A stretch of DNA of 5,270 bases from an uncultured Ruminococcus sp. (GTDB lineage Bacteria; Bacillota_A; Clostridia; Oscillospirales; Ruminococcaceae): assembly GCA_937880065.1 (NCBI GenBank), contig CALFMA010000003.1:1-5270 (forward strand), written 5' to 3'. Position 1 is the first letter of the stretch; the number at the start of each line of letters is the position of its first letter. This document shows positions 4,875-5,270 of the stretch, piece after piece. A model generated the notes under the pieces. It was not told the DNA's origin and ran no database searches. It worked only from the letters and a program-made list of their open reading frames with translations. Position numbers and translations under genes: made by a program.

Positions 4875-4908
4875 AAAAAGGACGCTCCGCAATGGAACGT
4901 CCTTTTTT
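4875..4908. terminator. Bidirectional intrinsic terminator between convergent dockerin genes
   Basis: AAAAAGGACG (4875-4884) pairs with CGTCCTTTTT (4898-4907), and after one mismatch TCC pairs with GGA around a five-base loop. A T-run ends the plus strand copy (4903-4908) and the complementary A-run gives a U-tract on the minus strand, so it can end both the LRR gene (stop at 4867-4869) and the gene arriving from the right (stop at 4926-4928). Confidence 0.92.
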
Positions 4909-4925
4909 CGCTATTAAGCTATTGT

Positions 4926-5270
4926 TTATTCTTCAATAGGAAGTGCCGAGATAAGCTTTGCGTCAAGCTTCTGAATTGCAAGTGCGTCAGCAGCTGTGAT
5001 ACCGCCGCCTGGATTGCAGCAGTCAGCGTTTGCTGTGCCTTTTTCAGAAAGTGTATATTTATCGGAATTTGCAAGCTTCTGATAAATTGCCGCAGCATCA
5101 GCGATTGTTACAGCACCATCACAGTTTGCATCACCGAACAACTCAGCCTTTGGTGCATCGGGAGTTGTAGGTGTAACAGGCTTAGCTGTTGTTGTAGTAA
5201 CAGGCTTTGTGGGAGCTGTAGTAGGCTTAGCTGTTGTTGTAACTGGATTTGTTGTGGGAGTTGTAGTAGG
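4926..5270 (-). CDS. C-terminus of a second dockerin-bearing secreted protein (partial, runs off right edge)
   Basis: The minus-strand frame is open from the window edge at 5270 to a TAA at 4928-4926, 114 residues. The first ~45 residues are a Pro/Thr/Lys/Val-rich linker (TTNPVTTTTAKP, APTKPVTTTTAKPV). A dockerin of Ruminococcus flavefaciens style follows, FGDANCDGAVTIADAAAIYQ, with a first calcium loop D-A-N-C-D-G-A-V-T-I-A-D. The second half, ADCCNPGGGITAADALAIQKLDAKL, has a modified loop with two adjacent Cys and an NPGGG insertion. It differs clearly from the dockerin of the convergent neighbour, so it probably binds another cohesin type. The upstream part, likely a polysaccharide-degrading enzyme or binding module, is outside the window and cannot be named. 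A TTG at 5141-5139 could be mistaken for a start but lies mid-protein. Confidence 0.92.
   Translation of the reverse strand, partial: PTTTPTTNPVTTTAKPTTAPTKPVTTTTAKPVTPTTPDAPKAELFGDANCDGAVTIADAAAIYQKLANSDKYTLSEKGTANADCCNPGGGITAADALAIQKLDAKLISALPIEE
5142..5270 (-). repeat. Low-complexity Pro/Thr linker sequence
   Basis: This codes for the linker ahead of the second dockerin. Plus-strand blocks such as CTTAGCTGTTGTTGTA recur (5181-5196 and 5226-5241) and most codons are ACA/ACT, CCT/CCC, GTT and AAG. Such linkers are flexible and often O-glycosylated in cellulosomal proteins. The DNA repeats make length changes likely. Confidence 0.8.

Overview
The window looks like two pieces of DNA from different bacterial phyla joined inside one reading frame. 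Positions 1 to about 1667 read as Bacteroidales. They hold the start of a TonB-dependent-receptor-type outer-membrane protein with no Shine-Dalgarno sequence, and the C-terminal half of a Bacteroidales-style FtsH. Positions from about 1656 to 5270 read as a cellulosome-forming Ruminococcus (Clostridia). They hold an SRP RNA gene directly upstream of dnaX, a consensus sigma-A promoter, strong purine-rich ribosome binding sites, and two dockerin-bearing secreted proteins. Both groups share gut and rumen habitats, so a metagenomic assembly is the likely source (inference).

Layout from left to right. (a) 1-386, minus strand: N-terminus of an outer-membrane receptor, cut by the window edge. (b) 387-734: no gene; it holds a cluster of at least six local and two long-range inverted repeats (480-650) and an intrinsic terminator for ftsH (694-727). 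(c) 735-3140, minus strand: one uninterrupted frame whose first ~495 codons are DNA polymerase III gamma/tau (DnaX) and whose last ~305 are the AAA lid and M41 protease domain of FtsH. The switch is at 1656-1667, where both families are expected to encode Arg-Lys-Ala-Ile. (d) 3167-3288, minus strand: small-type bacterial SRP RNA (ffs), with a perfect TTGACA-17-TATAAT promoter at 3330-3358. (e) 3289-3576: divergent regulatory region. (f) 3577-4869, plus strand: a secreted EF-hand, leucine-rich-repeat, dockerin protein interrupted by one in-frame TGA at 3862. (g) 4875-4908: bidirectional terminator. (h) 4926-5270, minus strand: C-terminus of a second dockerin protein with a Pro/Thr linker, cut by the window edge.

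How the parts relate. On the Ruminococcus side, ffs and dnaX form the arrangement known in many Firmicutes, with dnaX apparently dependent on read-through from the ffs promoter. The two dockerin genes converge on one terminator and carry clearly different dockerins, consistent with a cellulosome that uses several cohesin specificities. On the Bacteroidales side, ftsH ends at its own terminator and the receptor gene lies in the same direction beyond the inverted-repeat cluster. I do not see a defence system or a convincing new multi-gene system. The main points to check are the DnaX-FtsH junction, the in-frame stop in the LRR gene and the inverted-repeat cluster.
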